From assembly GCA_937895695.1 (NCBI GenBank), contig CALBLM010000208.1:1-11818 (forward strand): 11,818 nt of DNA. Reading direction: 5' to 3'. The DNA is from an uncultured Megasphaera sp. (GTDB taxonomy: Bacteria; Bacillota; Negativicutes; Veillonellales; Megasphaeraceae). The position numbers and the translations under genes were made by a program. The notes under the pieces were generated by a model. The model made no database searches, was not told the DNA's origin, and worked only from the letters and a program-made list of their open reading frames with translations. Of the stretch, positions 1 to 8,093 are shown in pieces; the first letter of the stretch is position 1, and every line of letters begins with the position of its first letter.

Positions 1-413
1 TTCAAGCCTGTAATAATGCCCTTGAGCATATCCGGCAATAACCCTTCCGTCGGCGCACCGATACTGGTCACATTGGCATATACATAGCCATCTTCTACGA
101 CCAAATCGTTGACATCAATCTTTTGACCGCGGACAAATCCCATGGCAGCCTTTGTCGGATTACCATCGGCATCAAACGCAATTTTTGCAGAAGGTCCTTT
201 ATTTTTAGAAGGTACATCGGCCTGTTTTTCCGCTACGCCCTTCATGAGTAAGGCAACGCGGCGCGGCGTACCGATGGTACGAATCGATTCATAGGTAATA
301 TTGGCTTCGCCAAATGTTTTAGCAGCCAAATCTTTCACTTGTTTGAGGATACTCGGCATATAATGAGCCGGGATTTCTTCCGTACCAATTTCAAGTAACA
401 AATCTTTGCTCAT
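1..413 (-). CDS. glyS: Glycyl-tRNA synthetase beta subunit, N-terminal part (gene runs off the window start)
   Basis: The first 137 codons of the beta subunit of the tetrameric (alpha2beta2) bacterial glycyl-tRNA synthetase, which helps the alpha subunit recognise and charge tRNA-Gly in the cytoplasm. The translation starts MSKDLLLEIGTEEIPAHYM, the typical GlyS opening (LLxEIGTEEIP), and continues with a TPRRVAL segment and a GPSAKIAFDADG segment, both family hallmarks. The rest of the gene (about 690 residues in the family) lies outside the window. The ATG directly abuts the glyQ stop codon (TAAATG), and AGGAGG in the end of glyQ provides the ribosome binding site, so the two subunits are probably translationally coupled and controlled together by the upstream glycine T-box. 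Identification is secure. Confidence 0.96.
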   Translation of the reverse strand, partial: MSKDLLLEIGTEEIPAHYMPSILKQVKDLAAKTFGEANITYESIRTIGTPRRVALLMKGVAEKQADVPSKNKGPSAKIAFDADGNPTKAAMGFVRGQKIDVNDLVVEDGYVYANVTSIGAPTEGLLPDMLKGIITGL

Positions 414-1292
414 TTATTTTTCCTCCTTTTTCAACATGGGGAATCCCAATTTTTCACGCTGTTCCAAGTATGCTTTAGCGCAGGCACGAGCCATATTACG
501 AACACGACCTATAAAGGCAGCACGTTCGCTAACACTAATAGCACCGCGTGCATCGAGAAGATTAAACGTGTGAGAACATTTTAGTACATAGTCATACGCC
601 GGTAATACAAACCCCGCTTTGATAACACGCATGGCTTCTTTTTCGTATTCATCAAATAAATGGAATAATAAATCGGCGTTGCTTAATTCAAAGGCATACG
701 TAGACTGTTCTACTTCGTTTTGATGGAAAATATCGCCATACGTAACGTCGTCAGTCCATTTTAAGTCGTATACATTTTCTACGCCCTGAATGTACATAGC
801 CAAGCGTTCCATACCATACGTAATTTCCGAAGAAACGGGAGCAACATCAATACCGCCGACTTGCTGGAAATACGTAAACTGCGTAACTTCCATGCCGTCC
901 AGCCAGACTTCCCAGCCCAGGCCCCAGGCACCTAATGTCGGAGATTCCCAGTTATCTTCAACAAAACGAATATCATGTTCTTTCGGATTGATGCCCAATG
1001 TTTCCAAGCTCTTTAAATATAATTCCTGAATATTATCGGGAGATGGTTTGCAAATAACCTGGAATTGATGGTGCTGATACAAACGGTTTGGGTTGTCACC
1101 ATAGCGACCATCGGCCGGACGGCGTGATGGTTCTACATAAGCAACATGCCATGGTTCCGGTCCCAGCGTACGCAAAAACGTCGCCGGATTCATTGTACCT
1201 GCCCCTTTTTCTACATCATATGGTTCATAAATGATGCAGCCTTGGGAGGACCAAAAATTCTTCAATGCAAATATCATGTCTTGAAAGTTCAT
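414..1292 (-). CDS. glyQ: Glycyl-tRNA synthetase alpha subunit
   Basis: Complete 292-residue alpha subunit, which carries the class II catalytic core that activates glycine with ATP and transfers it to tRNA-Gly. Length is normal for the family (about 290-305). Typical segments are visible: the start MNFQDMIFALKNFW, GCIIYEPYDVEKGAGTMNP near residues 19-37, then LGPEPWHVAYVEPSRRP and DGRYGDNPNRLYQHHQFQV. The ATG at 1292 has AGGAGGG about 8 nt upstream and lies shortly after the T-box terminator. The stop abuts the glyS ATG with no spacer. The promoter, T-box leader and glyQS form one transcription unit regulated by the charging level of tRNA-Gly. Confidence 0.97.
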   Translation of the reverse strand: MNFQDMIFALKNFWSSQGCIIYEPYDVEKGAGTMNPATFLRTLGPEPWHVAYVEPSRRPADGRYGDNPNRLYQHHQFQVICKPSPDNIQELYLKSLETLGINPKEHDIRFVEDNWESPTLGAWGLGWEVWLDGMEVTQFTYFQQVGGIDVAPVSSEITYGMERLAMYIQGVENVYDLKWTDDVTYGDIFHQNEVEQSTYAFELSNADLLFHLFDEYEKEAMRVIKAGFVLPAYDYVLKCSHTFNLLDARGAISVSERAAFIGRVRNMARACAKAYLEQREKLGFPMLKKEEK

Positions 1293-1315
1293 CTGTATTT
1301 CCCTCCTAGTAATAC

Positions 1316-1353
1316 AAAAAGTCCCTGTAACATCATCATAATGTTACAGGGAC
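1316..1353 (-). terminator. Intrinsic terminator of the glyQS T-box
   Basis: GTCCCTGTAACAT (1353-1341) pairs perfectly with ATGTTACAGGGAC (1333-1321) to give a 13-bp stem around a 7-nt loop, followed by TTTTT (1320-1316). The 5' arm contains the CCCT that the T-box antiterminator would capture. It ends about 24 nt before the glyQ ATG. Confidence 0.95.
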
Positions 1354-1543
1354 GAGTATACGTACCCGCGGTTCCACCCTGGTTGGTCCAAAAGACCCGC
1401 TTCATTACTCAGCCATACACATCCTTCGGAAAGGACTTCCGGCTGTGGCCTTCAGAGCGCCTTCAGCATAGTTAACAGGCTTTCACCATCCCTGATTCGC
1501 TAACTCGTATGCTTACTCCTCTCTTGCATCGCCATACTTCATG
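1316..1543 (-). ncRNA. T-box riboswitch, glycine-specific, leader of glyQS
   Basis: The leader contains the canonical T-box AGGGTGGAACCGCGG at 1380-1366. Stem I can be read: AGCATA (near 1513) pairs with TATGCT (1470-1465) and GTTA with TAAC to form the upper arm, while AGAG and CTCT form the arm below. The internal loop between them has a GGAGTA side and a GAAGGCG side, which places GGC (1461-1459), a glycine codon, as the specifier; this matches the gene it controls. The competing structures are an antiterminator in which AGGG (1380-1377) pairs with CCCT (1351-1348), and an intrinsic terminator that uses the same CCCT. Uncharged tRNA-Gly should stabilise the antiterminator and switch glyQS on. 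This leader fills most of the 319-nt gap between fumC and glyQ. Confidence 0.95.
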
Positions 1544-1549
1544 TTCCTT

Positions 1550-1578
1550 ATCATAGCATAAATAGTCTAAAAGAGCAA
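1550..1578 (-). promoter_or_regulatory. Predicted sigma-A promoter for glyQS
   Basis: -35 TTGCTC (1578-1573), a 17-nt spacer and -10 TATGAT (1555-1550), predicting transcription start near 1543, just before T-box stem I. The -10 matches TATAAT at five of six positions and the spacer is ideal. Position directly ahead of a T-box supports it; the start itself is not shown. Confidence 0.7.
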
Positions 1579-1597
1579 GGAGTGTTTCCATCCTCTT
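1569..1597 (-). terminator. Possible weak terminator after fumC
   Basis: An imperfect hairpin: AAGAG (from 1597) pairs with CTCTT, and inside it GGA with TCC, separated by a mismatched internal loop, then a short T run. It overlaps the -35 region of the glyQS promoter. The pairing is short, so this is only a candidate for the 3' end of the fumC transcript. Confidence 0.3.
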
Positions 1598-1611
1598 GAT
1601 GAGCAATGAGC

Positions 1612-2997
1612 TTACTGAATCCCTGCCAGTTTGCCCGGATCCATGGCTGCATCAAATTGCTCTGCCGTTACCAATCCCGTAGCCAATGCCGATTCTTTCA
1701 GCGTCAGCCCTTCTTTAGCAGCTTTCTTGGCAATCATACATGCCTTGTCATACCCAACAAGGGGGACTAATCCGGTTACCAAAATTAAGGACTGATGCAG
1801 ATTATGGTCAATACGAGCCAAATTTGGCTGAATACCAATGATACAATGTTTTCGGAACGAATCCATGACATCGCTCAGCAAACGAATCGATTGTACCAAA
1901 TTATACGCCATGACCGGCATAAATACATTGAGCTCAAAATTTCCCTGACTAGCTGCAAATCCCATAGTTGCATCATTGCCCATAACTTGGACGGCTACCA
2001 TCGTGACCGCTTCACATTGTGTCGGATTTACTTTCGAAGGCATAATCGAACTGCCCGGTTCATTTTCCGGAATCGTGATTTCTCCAATGCCGCAACGCGG
2101 TCCTGATGCCAGCCAGCGTACATCATTGGCTATTTTCATCAAATCGCAAGCCAAGGCTTTAAGCATGCCATGAACAACGGTTACTTCGTCTTTACTCGTC
2201 AGAGACTGGAATTTATTCGGTGCCGTATGGAATGTTTCTCCCGTTAGACGACTAACGGTTTCAGCAAATTGAACATCATAGCCGGGCGGACAGTTAATGC
2301 CGGTGCCGACTGCTGTACCGCCCATGGCCAAGTCGCGCAGAAAATTAATGCCTTTTTCCAGCATTTCTTTGTCTCGTTCAATCATACGGGCCCAGCCGCT
2401 AATTTCTTGTCCCAGTGTCAAGGGCGTCGCATCCTGCAAATGGGTACGGCCAATTTTGACGATCGACGCATAGGCTTTGGCCTTTTTCTCTAACGCGGCA
2501 TAAAGGGCATCCATGGCGGGAAACAACTGTTGTTTAATCAGCAGTACGCCGGCCATATGCAGGCCCGTTGGGAACGTATCATTGGAGCTTTGTGAATGAT
2601 TGACATGGTCATTGGGGTGAATCAATATATCTTTTCCCTGGGCTTTCAAAATTTGCATAGCCCGATGAGCAACAACTTCATTTACATTCATATTAAACTG
2701 CGTGCCACTTCCGGTCATCCAAACAGCCAATGGAAAATTACCGTCTAATGTTCCTGCCAATATATCATCGCAAGCCTGCGCAATGGCATCAGCCCGATCG
2801 GCATCGACAACGCCTATATGTTTATTGACTAATGCTGCCGCTTTTTTTAAATAGGCAAACACCCTAACCATGGCATACGGTATTTTTTCCGTACCGATTT
2901 GGAAATTTTCAAAACTACGCTGCGTCTGGGCACCCCAAAGTTTATCTGCCGGCACGCGTATTTCTCCCATAGAATCTTTTTCAATGCGATACTCCAT
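1612..2997 (-). CDS. fumC: Class II fumarase (fumarate hydratase)
   Basis: 461-residue cytoplasmic, iron-free fumarase that interconverts fumarate and L-malate; length matches the family (E. coli FumC is 467). The fumarase/aspartase superfamily signature GSSIMPSKVNP is at residues 315-325, with the catalytic serine loop. Other conserved blocks are TGSGTQFNMNVNEV (95-108), HPNDHVNHSQSSND (127-140) and GRTHLQDATPLT (183-194) containing the conserved His. An upstream in-frame ATG would add 11 residues, but the ATG at 2997 is preceded by GAGGAG and begins the normal FumC N-terminus (MEYRIEKDSMGEIRVP). Aspartase is less likely because the N-terminal WGAQTQRSFENF block and overall composition are fumarase-like. 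Its ribosome binding site begins within about 10 nt of the purine operon terminator, with no room for a promoter between. Confidence 0.93.
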   Translation of the reverse strand: MEYRIEKDSMGEIRVPADKLWGAQTQRSFENFQIGTEKIPYAMVRVFAYLKKAAALVNKHIGVVDADRADAIAQACDDILAGTLDGNFPLAVWMTGSGTQFNMNVNEVVAHRAMQILKAQGKDILIHPNDHVNHSQSSNDTFPTGLHMAGVLLIKQQLFPAMDALYAALEKKAKAYASIVKIGRTHLQDATPLTLGQEISGWARMIERDKEMLEKGINFLRDLAMGGTAVGTGINCPPGYDVQFAETVSRLTGETFHTAPNKFQSLTSKDEVTVVHGMLKALACDLMKIANDVRWLASGPRCGIGEITIPENEPGSSIMPSKVNPTQCEAVTMVAVQVMGNDATMGFAASQGNFELNVFMPVMAYNLVQSIRLLSDVMDSFRKHCIIGIQPNLARIDHNLHQSLILVTGLVPLVGYDKACMIAKKAAKEGLTLKESALATGLVTAEQFDAAMDPGKLAGIQ

Positions 2998-3013
2998 CGT
3001 ATTCTCCTCAATA

Positions 3014-3065
3014 TAAAAACAAGGCAGCAATCCTAAACGACTGCTGTCGGATGAACTACTGCCTT
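3014..3065 (-). terminator. Intrinsic terminator of the pur operon, in the fumC leader
   Basis: AAGGCAG (3065-3059) pairs with CTGCCTT (3027-3021). Inside, ATCC pairs with GGAT and GAC with GTC around a small loop, so the hairpin is long and interrupted. GTTTTT follows on the transcript. It lies 16 nt after the purD stop and ends about 17 nt before the fumC ATG. Confidence 0.8.
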
Positions 3066-3080
3066 ATGATATGACGTATG

Positions 3081-4352
3081 TTATTTTAAATGTTTCAGCC
3101 CTTTGGCACCAATATCACTGCGAACTTGCTGCCCGTCAAAATGAATGGCCTGTACGTTGTGATATGCCTTATCAATGGCTTCTTTTAGCGTCGGCGCTAC
3201 AGCGGTCACACCGAGCACACGACCGCCGTTGGTGACATACTGGCCGTCTTTCTTGGCCGTGCCGGAATGGAAAACCATGGCGTCTGTATCCAAGGCATCC
3301 AATCCTTCAATGACGTCTCCTTTATGGGATGATGCCGGATATCCTGCCGATGCCATAACGACGCAGCATGCCGAAGCCGGTTTCCACTGCACCATATCGG
3401 CACGCAGCTTACCCTGCGTGCAGGCATACATAATTTCTGCCAAATCACTGTCTAGCAGCGGTAAAACAGCCTGCGTTTCTGGATCTCCAAAACGGCAGTT
3501 GAATTCGACGACTTTCGGTCCTTGGGCCGTAATCATCAAGCCAGCATACAAGCATCCCTGATAGGTAATACCTTCTTGACGCAATCCTTCAATGGTGGGA
3601 CGCAAAATCGTTTCTTCTACTTCTTTCACCAATGCCGGCGTCATGACCGGAGCCGGTGCATACGCACCCATGCCACCCGTATTCGGACCTTCATCATTAT
3701 CAAAAATCCGTTTGTGATCTTGCGCGGAAATCATGGGCACAATCGTCGTGCCGTCAACAAAGGCAAGCAGACTAGCTTCTTCGCCTACCATGCATTCTTC
3801 AATGACAATACGACCGCCGGAAGCACCAAAAATATGATCTTCCATCATGGCATTGACCGCTTCGACAGCTTCTTCTTCGGTCTGCGCTACGACAACACCT
3901 TTTCCGGCTGCTAAGCCATCGGCTTTAACAACAATAGGAGCGCCTTGTTCATGGATATACGCTTTGGCGGCTTCGCCATCCGTAAAGGATGCATACGCTG
4001 CCGTCGGTATATGGTATTTCTTCATGAGATTTTTGGCAAATACTTTAGAACCTTCCATCTGTGCTGCCGCTTTATTCGGGCCAAATACAGCCAGTCCCTT
4101 CGCTTGGCAAATATCGGCCAGCCCTTCTGTTAAAGGCACTTCCGGACCGACAACTAACATATCGATACCTTCTTTTACGCAATAGTTGGCAATTCCTTCC
4201 AAATCAGAAAGGGGAATATTGACGCACGTTGCGATGTCTGCCATCGCAGCACTACCGGGAATGGCATATAATTTTTCAACATTAAGACTTTGCGAAAGTT
4301 TCCATGCCAGTGTATGTTCACGACCGCCGCCGCCAATAACTGCTACTTTCAT
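3081..4352 (-). CDS. purD: Phosphoribosylamine-glycine ligase (GAR synthetase)
   Basis: 423-residue ATP-grasp enzyme that joins glycine to 5-phosphoribosylamine to form GAR, the second step of purine synthesis. The N-terminal domain opens MKVAVIGGGGREHTLAWKL, the PurD signature. The ATP-grasp core shows VVKADGLAAGKGVVVA, the acidic IEECMVGEEASLL segment and the DHKRIFDNDEGPNTGGMGAY loop. FNCRFGDPETQ carries metal-binding and catalytic residues. Length is normal (E. coli 429). The ATG is 5 nt after the purH stop, with GGGGG in the end of purH as its binding site. It is the last gene of the operon, followed by a terminator. Confidence 0.97.
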   Translation of the reverse strand: MKVAVIGGGGREHTLAWKLSQSLNVEKLYAIPGSAAMADIATCVNIPLSDLEGIANYCVKEGIDMLVVGPEVPLTEGLADICQAKGLAVFGPNKAAAQMEGSKVFAKNLMKKYHIPTAAYASFTDGEAAKAYIHEQGAPIVVKADGLAAGKGVVVAQTEEEAVEAVNAMMEDHIFGASGGRIVIEECMVGEEASLLAFVDGTTIVPMISAQDHKRIFDNDEGPNTGGMGAYAPAPVMTPALVKEVEETILRPTIEGLRQEGITYQGCLYAGLMITAQGPKVVEFNCRFGDPETQAVLPLLDSDLAEIMYACTQGKLRADMVQWKPASACCVVMASAGYPASSHKGDVIEGLDALDTDAMVFHSGTAKKDGQYVTNGGRVLGVTAVAPTLKEAIDKAYHNVQAIHFDGQQVRSDIGAKGLKHLK

Positions 4353-4357
4353 TCGTC

Positions 4358-4957
4358 TTATTCCCCCTTCTTGACCTGCTGTTCCAAATACGCGGCAATG
4401 GCCGTGTCATAGACAGCGGTATGATGAAATGCTTCCTGCGCTAATTCCAACCGATACTGATCGGTAAATTCACCGTCTTTTTGCAAAATAGCAATGATTT
4501 CATCGTATTTATCCGGATTGGTAACGATAGCGACATACTTATTGTTTTTAGCCGACGCACGAACCATGCAGGGACCACCGATATCGATATTTTCAATGGC
4601 TTCAGCAAGCGTGACATTCGGTTTGGCAATCGTCTGCTGAAAGGGATACAAATTGACGACAACCAAATCAATTGGCGTAATATCATGGTCTTTCATGGCC
4701 TTTACATGTTCCGGATTATCACGAACAGCCAAAATAGCTCCGTGAATTTTAGGATTGAGCGTTTTGACACGGCCATCCATCATTTCCGGAAAGCCCGTCA
4801 CATCTTGTACAGCCATAACGGGAACACCAGCTTCTTTTAGTGCCCGCATCGTACCGCCTGTAGAAATAATTTCAATTCCCATGGCAGCCAAGGCTTTCCC
4901 TAATTTCACTACACCCGTTTTATCAGATACACTAATCAATGCGCGTTTGACTTTCAT
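4358..4957 (-). CDS. purH: Stand-alone IMP cyclohydrolase (PurH N-terminal MGS-like domain only)
   Basis: Only 199 residues, against about 510-530 for the usual bifunctional PurH. It matches the N-terminal IMP cyclohydrolase domain, which closes FAICAR to IMP in the last step of the pathway; the C-terminal AICAR transformylase domain is absent. Residues known to matter in this domain are kept: Lys65 (RVKT), Tyr104 (NLYPF), Asp125 (NIDIGG) and Lys137 (SAKNN). Two normally His positions are Asn: KTLNP (residue 68, usually KTLHP) and KNN (139, usually KNH). The ORF ends cleanly at the domain border with TAA, 5 nt before purD, so nothing of the second domain remains here. The ATG has AAGGAGG, which overlaps the purN stop, 12 nt upstream. 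A separate transformylase gene elsewhere is expected. The symbol is used for the domain only. Confidence 0.9.
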   Translation of the reverse strand: MKVKRALISVSDKTGVVKLGKALAAMGIEIISTGGTMRALKEAGVPVMAVQDVTGFPEMMDGRVKTLNPKIHGAILAVRDNPEHVKAMKDHDITPIDLVVVNLYPFQQTIAKPNVTLAEAIENIDIGGPCMVRASAKNNKYVAIVTNPDKYDEIIAILQKDGEFTDQYRLELAQEAFHHTAVYDTAIAAYLEQQVKKGE

Positions 4958-4969
4958 GACAATTCCTCC

Positions 4970-5584
4970 TTAATCTTGTGTTCCTTTGACAACATTTCCA
5001 TCAATTGTCAGCTTATCATTACAGAACAACGACACCGCTTTGACAAATGTCGGATGGTCTTTGGTCAGAATACGAGCTGCCAGCGTATCTTCCGTATCGT
5101 CATCCAATACAGGTACAGCAGACTGTAGAATAATCGGTCCCGCATCCATATCGGGTACGACAAAATGTACAGTACAGCCAGCAATTTTTACACCTGCCGC
5201 CACAGCCTGTCCTTGGGCATGCAACCCACGGAACGATGGCAACAACGCCGGATGAATATTGATAATTTTATGTTCATACTGGGAAATAAAATCACCGCTC
5301 AACAAGCGCATAAATCCGGCCAGGCAAATGACATCGGCCTGATACGGTGCGATCTGATCGAGAATATATTGTTCAAAAGCCGCTTTCGAATCAAATTGTT
5401 TTCTATCTGCCAAAATCACCGGCACGCCCCATTCCTTGGCTCTATCCATAACCGGAGCTCCCGGAATGTCACATACCAATGCTTTAATTTCTGCGTTGAT
5501 TGTTCCTGCTTCAACGGCTTCATGCAATGCGACAGCATTGGAACCGCGACCGGAAGCAAAAATAATCATATTTTTTTTAGGCAT
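4970..5584 (-). CDS. purN: Phosphoribosylglycinamide formyltransferase (GAR transformylase)
   Basis: 204-residue folate-dependent enzyme that transfers a formyl group from 10-formyl-tetrahydrofolate to GAR. Start chosen at MPKKNMIIFASGRGSN: the ATG at 5584 has GGGAGG upstream and gives a normal length, while the longer open frame has no family similarity in its extra 39 residues. Visible motifs are SGRGSN (phosphate binding), INIHPALLPSFRG with the catalytic Asn and His, and the MDAGPII segment with the catalytic Asp. The first 8 nt overlap the end of purM, indicating translational coupling. Confidence 0.96.
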   Translation of the reverse strand: MPKKNMIIFASGRGSNAVALHEAVEAGTINAEIKALVCDIPGAPVMDRAKEWGVPVILADRKQFDSKAAFEQYILDQIAPYQADVICLAGFMRLLSGDFISQYEHKIINIHPALLPSFRGLHAQGQAVAAGVKIAGCTVHFVVPDMDAGPIILQSAVPVLDDDTEDTLAARILTKDHPTFVKAVSLFCNDKLTIDGNVVKGTQD

Positions 5585-6644
5585 TAAAGACGCCTCCCTG
5601 TAAGGTAACGGGTACATCGGAGTTAACAACCTTGCCAATGACATAAGCTTTTTCATTGCGATCTGCCAAGTTTTGCAATACCGCATCAGCATCCTTTGCA
5701 TCTACAATCATAATCATACCAATGCCCATATTAAAGGTGCGATACATTTCTTTTTTATCAACATTGCCCCACTGCTGCAATAAGCCAAAAATTGGTAGCT
5801 GCGGCCACGATGTGACATCAATTTCAACACCTACGCCATCGGGAAGAACACGCGGAATATTTTCATAGAAACCACCGCCTGTAATATGAACCATACCTTT
5901 AACATCAAAGTTCTGAATAATCGGCAGACATGGCTTTGGATACAACCTCGTCGGTGTCAACAGGCATTCGCCAATAGTCATACCCAATTCATCGACATAC
6001 TGGTCGAGTTTCATGTTCTGACGTTCCAATACGATTTTACGAACCAATGAGAAGCCATTGGAATGCACCCCTGTTGAAGGAAGGCCAACCAATACGTCAC
6101 CAGCTTTGATATGTTCGCCCGTAATCACACGATCGCGATCGACAATTCCTACACCGAAGCCGGCAAGATCATAGTCATCTTTGGCATAAAAGCCTGCCAT
6201 TTCAGCCGTTTCCCCGCCGAGGAGAGCACAGCCGGATTCTTTGCAGGCATTAGCAACGCCCTTGACGATCGTAGCAACTTGCACGGGGTCTAATTTACCA
6301 ACAGCAATATAGTCCAAGAAAAAGAGCGGTTCTGCCCCTTGGACGAGAACGTCATTGATGGACATGGCTACGCAGTCCTGACCGACAGTATCATGTTTGC
6401 CCATCATAATGGCCAAACGGAGTTTTGTGCCTACACCATCAGTACCGCTGACGAGAATCGGTTTTTTGAGCTTGCTGTTCATCAAGGAGAACAGGCCGCC
6501 AAAACCGCCGAGATCGCCTAATACTTCCGGGCGATACGTTGCTTTTACAGAGTCTTTCATCAATTCTACGGCTTTATTGCCAGCATCAATATCTACACCT
6601 GCATCGGCGTACGTCAATCCTTTATTTGTTTTGTTCGAGAGCAT
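5577..6644 (-). CDS. purM: Phosphoribosylformylglycinamidine cyclo-ligase (AIR synthetase)
   Basis: 355-residue enzyme that uses ATP to close FGAM to AIR. Conserved features are TYADAGVDID near residues 11-20, the GTDGVGTKLRLA loop (67-78), the GGETAEMAGFY block and the THSNGFSLVRK-like segment (here GVHSNGFSLVRK). Length is typical (about 345-355). The start at 6644 (MLSNKTNKGLTYADAG) has AAGGAG about 6 nt upstream; the longer frame upstream is inside purF and lacks similarity. It overlaps purF by 23 nt and purN by 8 nt, so these three genes are tightly packed. Confidence 0.97.
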   Translation of the reverse strand: MLSNKTNKGLTYADAGVDIDAGNKAVELMKDSVKATYRPEVLGDLGGFGGLFSLMNSKLKKPILVSGTDGVGTKLRLAIMMGKHDTVGQDCVAMSINDVLVQGAEPLFFLDYIAVGKLDPVQVATIVKGVANACKESGCALLGGETAEMAGFYAKDDYDLAGFGVGIVDRDRVITGEHIKAGDVLVGLPSTGVHSNGFSLVRKIVLERQNMKLDQYVDELGMTIGECLLTPTRLYPKPCLPIIQNFDVKGMVHITGGGFYENIPRVLPDGVGVEIDVTSWPQLPIFGLLQQWGNVDKKEMYRTFNMGIGMIMIVDAKDADAVLQNLADRNEKAYVIGKVVNSDVPVTLQGGVFNA

Positions 6645-8052
6645 ATTTTTCTCCTTCTTCGTTGGACTTAGGAATATCAGTGGGGTAATCATTATTAAAG
6701 CATGCTAGGCACATGTCTTCTTTGGGGATATTTTCAATGGCACGGTTTAGTCCTTCAATGGAAATGAAGTGCAGTTTATCAACGCCAATGTATTTTTGAA
6801 TTTGTTCTACACTCAGCGTAGATGCAATCAATTCTTTGCGAACTGATGTATCAATGCCGTAAAAACACGGATACATAATCGGCGGTGCCGATACACACAT
6901 GTATACTTCCTTGGCACCCGCTTCGCGTAGGAGTTTACAGATAATACCGCTCGTCGTACCGCGGACAATGGAATCATCGACCATGACAATGCGTTTGCCC
7001 TTGACGACGGACTTGACGACGTTTAGTTTCATGCGTACAGCCAGTTCACGCTGTTTTTGATTCGGTTTAATAAAAGTGCGTCCCATATAACGATTTTTGA
7101 TGAGACCGTGTTTAAAGGGAATGCCCGATGCCAGGGAATAGCCAATAGCTGCCGTATTGCCGCTATCCGGTACGGAAATGACCAAATCCGCATCATACTG
7201 CGTTTCATTCCACATTTCCCGGCCCATATTCAAGCGAGATTGATAGACGTCCTGGCCGTCAATGACGCTGTCCGGACGGGCAAAGTAAATATATTCAAAG
7301 GAACAGATCTGCTTACGATCTGCTTGGGCATACATCGTCGATTTGACGCCGCCTTCACCGATTTCCACAAATTCACCAGGCTGCACATCGCGAACAAACG
7401 ATGCACCGATGGCATCAAGGGCACACGTTTCGGAAGCCAATACCCAGCCACCGTTTTCCGTGCGGCCAATACAAAGCGGCCTAAATCCATAAGGATCGCG
7501 CACACCGTACAATTTATCCCGCGTCATCAATACGAGCGAATAGGCGCCTTTAATACGATTCATGCTTTCCATAATCCGTTCTTCCATCGTATCTTTATGG
7601 CTGCGGCTAATCAAATTGACAATGATTTCACTGTCCATCGTCGTTTGGAACGTCGCACCGCCGCGGTCTAATTCTTCACGCAGTACCCGTGTATTCGTTA
7701 AATTGCCGTTATGGGCCAATGCCAACTGTCCCATAGGCGTATATACAGCCAAAGGCTGTATATTGCGAGGGTTATTCGACCCAGTTGTGGAATACCGGAC
7801 ATGGCCAATACCAATCGGGCCGCCTTCTTCTTCTGGTACGCCATTGGCAAAAACAGTACTAATCAGTCCCATTCCCCGGTATGTATGAATATCACTGCCG
7901 TCGGTCAATGCCATGCCACCGCTTTCCTGGCCGCGATGCTGCAAGGCAAAAAGTCCCCAATAAATGTAACGGGGAATATCTAATGTTTTGTCATAAATAC
8001 CTAATACGCCGCATTCTTCATGCTGCTTATCCCAAATCGGATCGTAAAACAT
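6622..8052 (-). CDS. purF: Amidophosphoribosyltransferase (PRPP amidotransferase), iron-sulfur type
   Basis: 476-residue enzyme of the first committed step of purine synthesis: PRPP plus glutamine to phosphoribosylamine. The glutaminase nucleophile is Cys14 (EECGVLGIYDK), so a 13-residue propeptide is expected to be removed. The N-terminal Ntn domain contains ALQHRGQESGG and GHVRYSTTG; the C-terminal transferase domain has the PRPP loop VMVDDSIVRGTT near 355-366. Cys250, Cys396, Cys448 and Cys451 lie where the four 4Fe-4S ligands of the Bacillus subtilis enzyme are, so an oxygen-labile cluster is likely. AGGAGG stands ahead of the ATG; purE is 41 nt upstream with no terminator between. Confidence 0.98.
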   Translation of the reverse strand: MFYDPIWDKQHEECGVLGIYDKTLDIPRYIYWGLFALQHRGQESGGMALTDGSDIHTYRGMGLISTVFANGVPEEEGGPIGIGHVRYSTTGSNNPRNIQPLAVYTPMGQLALAHNGNLTNTRVLREELDRGGATFQTTMDSEIIVNLISRSHKDTMEERIMESMNRIKGAYSLVLMTRDKLYGVRDPYGFRPLCIGRTENGGWVLASETCALDAIGASFVRDVQPGEFVEIGEGGVKSTMYAQADRKQICSFEYIYFARPDSVIDGQDVYQSRLNMGREMWNETQYDADLVISVPDSGNTAAIGYSLASGIPFKHGLIKNRYMGRTFIKPNQKQRELAVRMKLNVVKSVVKGKRIVMVDDSIVRGTTSGIICKLLREAGAKEVYMCVSAPPIMYPCFYGIDTSVRKELIASTLSVEQIQKYIGVDKLHFISIEGLNRAIENIPKEDMCLACFNNDYPTDIPKSNEEGEKYALEQNK

Positions 8053-8093
8053 GAAAACCTCCTATAAATTGAAAATATACATGTTCCTACCGG

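Noticed and set aside
4353..4360. Frameshift hiding the missing half of PurH
   Set aside because: purD with its own start and binding site follows 5 nt after the stop, and no transformylase-like sequence is present in any frame nearby, so the domain is absent rather than shifted.
5585..5701. N-terminal extension of PurN
   Set aside because: It lies inside purM in another frame, has no family similarity and gives an overlong protein; the ATG at 5584 has a proper ribosome binding site.
7057..7671. 204-codon plus-strand open frame within purF
   Set aside because: Antisense shadow of a well-conserved gene; no recognisable domain and no ribosome binding context. The other plus-strand frames in the window are the same kind of shadow.
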